DNA of 5,775 nucleotides from Candidatus Pacearchaeota archaeon (GTDB lineage Archaea > Nanobdellota > Nanobdellia > Pacearchaeales > GW2011-AR1), in assembly GCA_026395775.1 (NCBI GenBank), contig JAPLYA010000127.1, positions 1 through 5,775 on the forward strand. The letters run 5' to 3'. This document shows positions 3,334 through 5,775 of this stretch, piece by piece. Made by a program: the position numbers and the translations under genes. Each line of letters starts with the position of its first letter. Within the stretch, counting starts at the first letter, position 1. Under the pieces are notes generated by a model, which was given only the letters and a program-made list of their open reading frames with translations, did no database searches and had not been told where the DNA came from.

Positions 3334-4463
3334 ATCAAAACCTCCTTAACTTGTTTATTTCTTCCAGGAAAACCAGAAGCCATAACTGCGCCATATGCTC
3401 CAACATCCCTAATTATTAATAAATCTCCTTCTTTAACTTCTTTTAATACTCGATCCTTGCCTAAAAAATCATCCTGCAAAACGCTATTCCCTCTGATATC
3501 ATAGATTCTTATTTGCGTACTACTTGAAGAATCCAGATTTTCAATTTTATGATATGCTCCATATACCCTCGGACGAGCAAATTCTCCAAAACCGGAGTTG
3601 ACAGAAATTTCAGATTTTTCACTATTTAATTTTTTAATATTTGTAATTTTAGTTAGTAAAATTCCCGCATTAGCTAAAATTAATCTCCCTGGTTCTATTT
3701 TCATAATAATGATTCTTCCAATCTTTTTGGATAAATTCTGTAAAAGTTTAGCGTAATATTCAAAAATAATTTTTAATTCAATCTCTTTCTCAGCTTCAGA
3801 GTAAGGAATCCCAAAACCGCTACCAAAATTTACATATTCTAAATCGGGAAAAGTTTCAGCAATTTTTGTTATAAAATCCCCAAATTGCATAAATAAATTT
3901 GTTTCGAGAACATTTGAAGCAAAATATCCATGAATCCCCGTAATCTTATTTTTAGAATTTTCGGCAAGTTTTTTTATTTTATCTAAATCATTTATATCAA
4001 TTCCAACATTTGAATCTAAGGCTTTATTGGTAGAATAATTTGAATAAACTTTTATTTGCGAAGGTATTTTTATTCGAATTCCAAAAACTCCTTTTTTTGT
4101 TAAACTGCAAAACTTCTCTACCTCTTCAACAGAATCTAGATTAATTTCAATATTCTCGGAAATAATCTTTTTAATAAACTCCTTACTTAATCCTGCTGAA
4201 GTAAAAGAGATATTTTTATTGCCGAAACCAGCTTTTTTAACTAATTTCAATTCATTTTCAGAATTAATTTGAACTCCCAGTCCCAGAGACTTAATAATCT
4301 TTAGAACTTCAAGATTATTATTACACATAACTGCAAAATATATTTTATAATTCGGATATTTCAAAGAGAATATTATTTTTTTATAATTCTCTTTAATTTT
4401 TTTAGTTTCATAGATGTAAACCGGCGTTCCAAACTTTTCTGCTATTTTTTTTAAATCGCTCAT
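3330..4463 (-). CDS. Fold-type III PLP decarboxylase homologue lacking catalytic residues (likely pseudoenzyme)
   Basis: A 377-residue protein with the whole plan of the ornithine/diaminopimelate/carboxynorspermidine decarboxylase family: an N-terminal barrel, then a C-terminal beta domain. Framework motifs present are 'GTPVYIY' (12-18), 'GSGFGIPY' (214-221, phosphate loop), 'EPGR' (257-260), 'ARPRVYGAYH' (296-305) and 'GAYGAVMAS' (355-363). The chemistry is gone: the family's FAVK-(A/C)-N reads FAVMCN, so the lysine that forms the Schiff base with PLP is M46; the H-x-H-x-GS motif reads HGYFAS, so the ring-stacking histidine is Y180; and the GPxCESxD motif reads GNSVLQDD, so the catalytic Cys and Glu are V328 and L329. 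The frame is intact and full-length. It overlaps its neighbours by 4 bases on both sides, between the two oxidoreductase subunit genes, which suggests a role in that complex. Decarboxylase or racemase activity should not be assumed. Confidence 0.85.
   Translation of the reverse strand: MSDLKKIAEKFGTPVYIYETKKIKENYKKIIFSLKYPNYKIYFAVMCNNNLEVLKIIKSLGLGVQINSENELKLVKKAGFGNKNISFTSAGLSKEFIKKIISENIEINLDSVEEVEKFCSLTKKGVFGIRIKIPSQIKVYSNYSTNKALDSNVGIDINDLDKIKKLAENSKNKITGIHGYFASNVLETNLFMQFGDFITKIAETFPDLEYVNFGSGFGIPYSEAEKEIELKIIFEYYAKLLQNLSKKIGRIIIMKIEPGRLILANAGILLTKITNIKKLNSEKSEISVNSGFGEFARPRVYGAYHKIENLDSSSSTQIRIYDIRGNSVLQDDFLGKDRVLKEVKEGDLLIIRDVGAYGAVMASGFPGRNKQVKEVLI
3341..3347 (-). promoter_or_regulatory. 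Ribosome binding site of the beta subunit
   Basis: AAGGAGG lies inside the 3' end of the upstream decarboxylase-like gene, 7 bases before the beta-subunit ATG at 3333. Together with the ATGA overlap it indicates translational coupling and strong independent initiation. Confidence 0.75.
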
Positions 4464-5775
4464 CTCCCCACACCACCTCGCTCGCCTTCGGCTCGCTCTA
4501 TCTCTTTTCTCAGTTCATCTGCAAAAAAAGGCCTGCCATCATACCTTAAAATTTTCTTTTCAATCCTAATTCCAGTTTTCTGCATAATTAAATCTCCGAG
4601 CATGCCAGTAGCTGAATTTTCAACCAAGATCAGCTTGCTAGCTCTTTTCAACTCGCTCTCAAGTTTCTTTGGAAAAGGCTCAAGATATAAAATCTGAATA
4701 AACTTCCAGCCTTCAGGCAGAGCATCTAAAATAGCTCCTTTTGTGCTCCCATAACTTACAACAATATTTTTGCTATTTTTGTTGCCATAAACTTTATACT
4801 GCTCAAACTTTCCAGCTTCTTTTTCAATCTCTTTAGCTTTTTTCAATCTTCTCTCAACATTTCTAGAAATAATCTCTGCATCTTCAGTCGCCTCTCCATT
4901 CTCGTTGCTTTCGTAGCTATTGTATCTCTTTAAATCAGTTAACTTTTCACTTTTAGTTGTTTTTCCATCACTCTCCATACTAAAAAAAGATTCAGCCAAA
5001 TGCTTATCACTTAAAACTAGAGCTGGGATTTTAAATTTCTGTGAAAAATAAAAAGCCTGACTTGTTAATTCCCGGCATTCATCTGGTGTTCCTGGAGCTA
5101 ACACTATTCTAGAAAATTCGCCATGTCCTGAATATAAAGATAGATTCAAATCTCCCTGTCCTGTGTATGTTGCAACTCCTGTGCTCGGCCCAGGACGAGA
5201 AGCCAAGTAGCAAACAATTGGGATTTCAGCCATTCCCGCCATTGACAAAGCCTCTGTCATCAAATCAAATCCTCCTCCAGATGTCCCAATCATAGCTTTC
5301 GCCCCAGCAATAGCAGAACCAAGAGCAGCATTCATAACAGCAATTTCACTCTCAAGCTCTAAAACCAGAAAATTATTTTTTTCTTGAAGAGGAGCTAACT
5401 CAAACATAACAGGAGTAGCAGGGGTCATTGGATAAGCATAGTAAACATCTAAACCAGATTCAATACTTCCAAGTGCAATTCCCTTGCTTCCATTTTCCAG
5501 TTTTCTTGACTTATTTTTAAACTCTAGCTTGATTTTATTTTTCTCATCAGCCCAACCTTTCCTGGCTTCTTTTAAGTTTTCATCAAAATTCTTTAATTTC
5601 TTCAACTGTTCTTCTAAAATTTTAAAATCAATGCATAAAATTTTGAAAAGTCTGCCTGCAAAATACATATTTTCATGCTCTCCTTTCATTATTATAGCAT
5701 TCTTAGCTAGACTTTTACTATGGATTTTAACAGTATTCTCGTCCAGAGCGACTAATAAATCTACTTTAGAATCAT
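4460..5775 (-). CDS. korA: 2-oxoacid:ferredoxin oxidoreductase, fused gamma-alpha subunit (5' end outside window)
   Basis: The partner of the beta subunit. The frame is open from the TGA at 4460 to the right edge (437 residues visible), so the ATG at 5689 is internal rather than the start. Residues before and just after it ('DLLVALDENTVKIH', then 'NMYFAGRLFKILCIDF') look like the C-terminal half of the gamma domain; a linker of about 30 charged residues leads to the alpha domain. Counting from that internal Met, the alpha signatures are YPMTP (86-90), TSGGG (136-140), 'MAGMAEIP' (150-157), 'RPGPSTG' (165-171) and 'GQGDLN' (177-182). A later domain starts near 308 (NIVVSYGSTKG). The gamma-alpha fusion is known for archaeal enzymes of this family. 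The end carries an unusual GC-rich tail (RAEGERGGVGR). Its stop overlaps the next gene's ATG. The promoter is beyond the window. Confidence 0.93.
   Translation of the reverse strand, partial: DSKVDLLVALDENTVKIHSKSLAKNAIIMKGEHENMYFAGRLFKILCIDFKILEEQLKKLKNFDENLKEARKGWADEKNKIKLEFKNKSRKLENGSKGIALGSIESGLDVYYAYPMTPATPVMFELAPLQEKNNFLVLELESEIAVMNAALGSAIAGAKAMIGTSGGGFDLMTEALSMAGMAEIPIVCYLASRPGPSTGVATYTGQGDLNLSLYSGHGEFSRIVLAPGTPDECRELTSQAFYFSQKFKIPALVLSDKHLAESFFSMESDGKTTKSEKLTDLKRYNSYESNENGEATEDAEIISRNVERRLKKAKEIEKEAGKFEQYKVYGNKNSKNIVVSYGSTKGAILDALPEGWKFIQILYLEPFPKKLESELKRASKLILVENSATGMLGDLIMQKTGIRIEKKILRYDGRPFFADELRKEIERAEGERGGVGR
4471..4500. repeat. GC-rich mirror-like repeat at the end of the gamma-alpha gene
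   Basis: CTCGCTCG (4477-4484) and its mirror image GCTCGCTC (4491-4498) flank CCTTCG. The block stands out from the AT-rich surroundings and encodes the Arg/Glu/Gly C-terminal tail of the oxidoreductase subunit. It does not form a long hairpin (only GCC/GGC pairs). Confidence 0.4.
4474..4479 (-). promoter_or_regulatory. Possible ribosome binding site of the decarboxylase-like gene
   Basis: GAGGTG lies 10 bases before the ATG at 4463, with a second G-rich GGGGAG directly abutting that ATG. Both sit inside the coding end of the upstream subunit, so translation is probably also coupled through the ATGA overlap. Confidence 0.4.

Noticed and set aside
3330..4463. Functional diaminopimelate decarboxylase (lysA) for lysine synthesis
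   Set aside because: The PLP lysine, the Cys-Glu pair and the stacking histidine are all replaced, and no other lysine-pathway gene is nearby.

Overview
The window reads as a piece of an AT-rich archaeal chromosome. Two genes are archaeal/eukaryotic-type: ribosomal protein eS17 and the chromatin protein Alba. Promoters look like archaeal TATA boxes about 22-26 bases upstream of start codons, several giving leaderless mRNAs, while other genes carry strong GGAGG ribosome binding sites. The small compact genes, lysine-rich AT-biased proteins and a CxxC-x17-CxxC mini-protein suggest a DPANN-type archaeon (Woesearchaeota/Pacearchaeota-like). That lineage guess is inference; no marker in the window fixes it.

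Layout. At 1-72 (minus) lies the start of a zinc-ribbon protein, probably transposase-like, cut by the window edge. At 185-708 (plus) eS17 and Alba form a short operon, followed by a hairpin/T-rich region. A tRNA with anticodon CAT sits at 947-1018 (plus). A minus-strand [FeFe]-hydrogenase-like H-cluster domain protein occupies 1168-1974, and a possible 51-residue hydrophobic mini-gene at 1979-2134 ends four bases before it. A 52-residue zinc-ribbon protein is at 2286-2444 (plus). From 2491 to the right edge is a minus-strand, translationally coupled operon: a fused gamma-alpha subunit of a 2-oxoacid:ferredoxin oxidoreductase (its 5' end lies outside the window), a fold-type III PLP decarboxylase homologue, and the oxidoreductase beta subunit.

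How they may work together. The oxidoreductase would oxidise a 2-oxoacid to an acyl-CoA and reduce ferredoxin; a hydrogenase of the [FeFe] type could in principle discharge that ferredoxin as H2. Both are in one neighbourhood, but they are separate transcription units, so the link is a hypothesis.

Two proteins deserve attention. The hydrogenase-like protein is only an H-domain: it keeps the four cluster-ligand cysteines but has valine where the proton-relay cysteine normally lies. The decarboxylase homologue has methionine in place of the PLP-binding lysine and has also lost the catalytic Cys-Glu pair and the ring-stacking histidine, yet its frame is intact and it is wedged by 4-base overlaps between the two subunit genes of the oxidoreductase. 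It looks like a pseudoenzyme co-opted to that complex.
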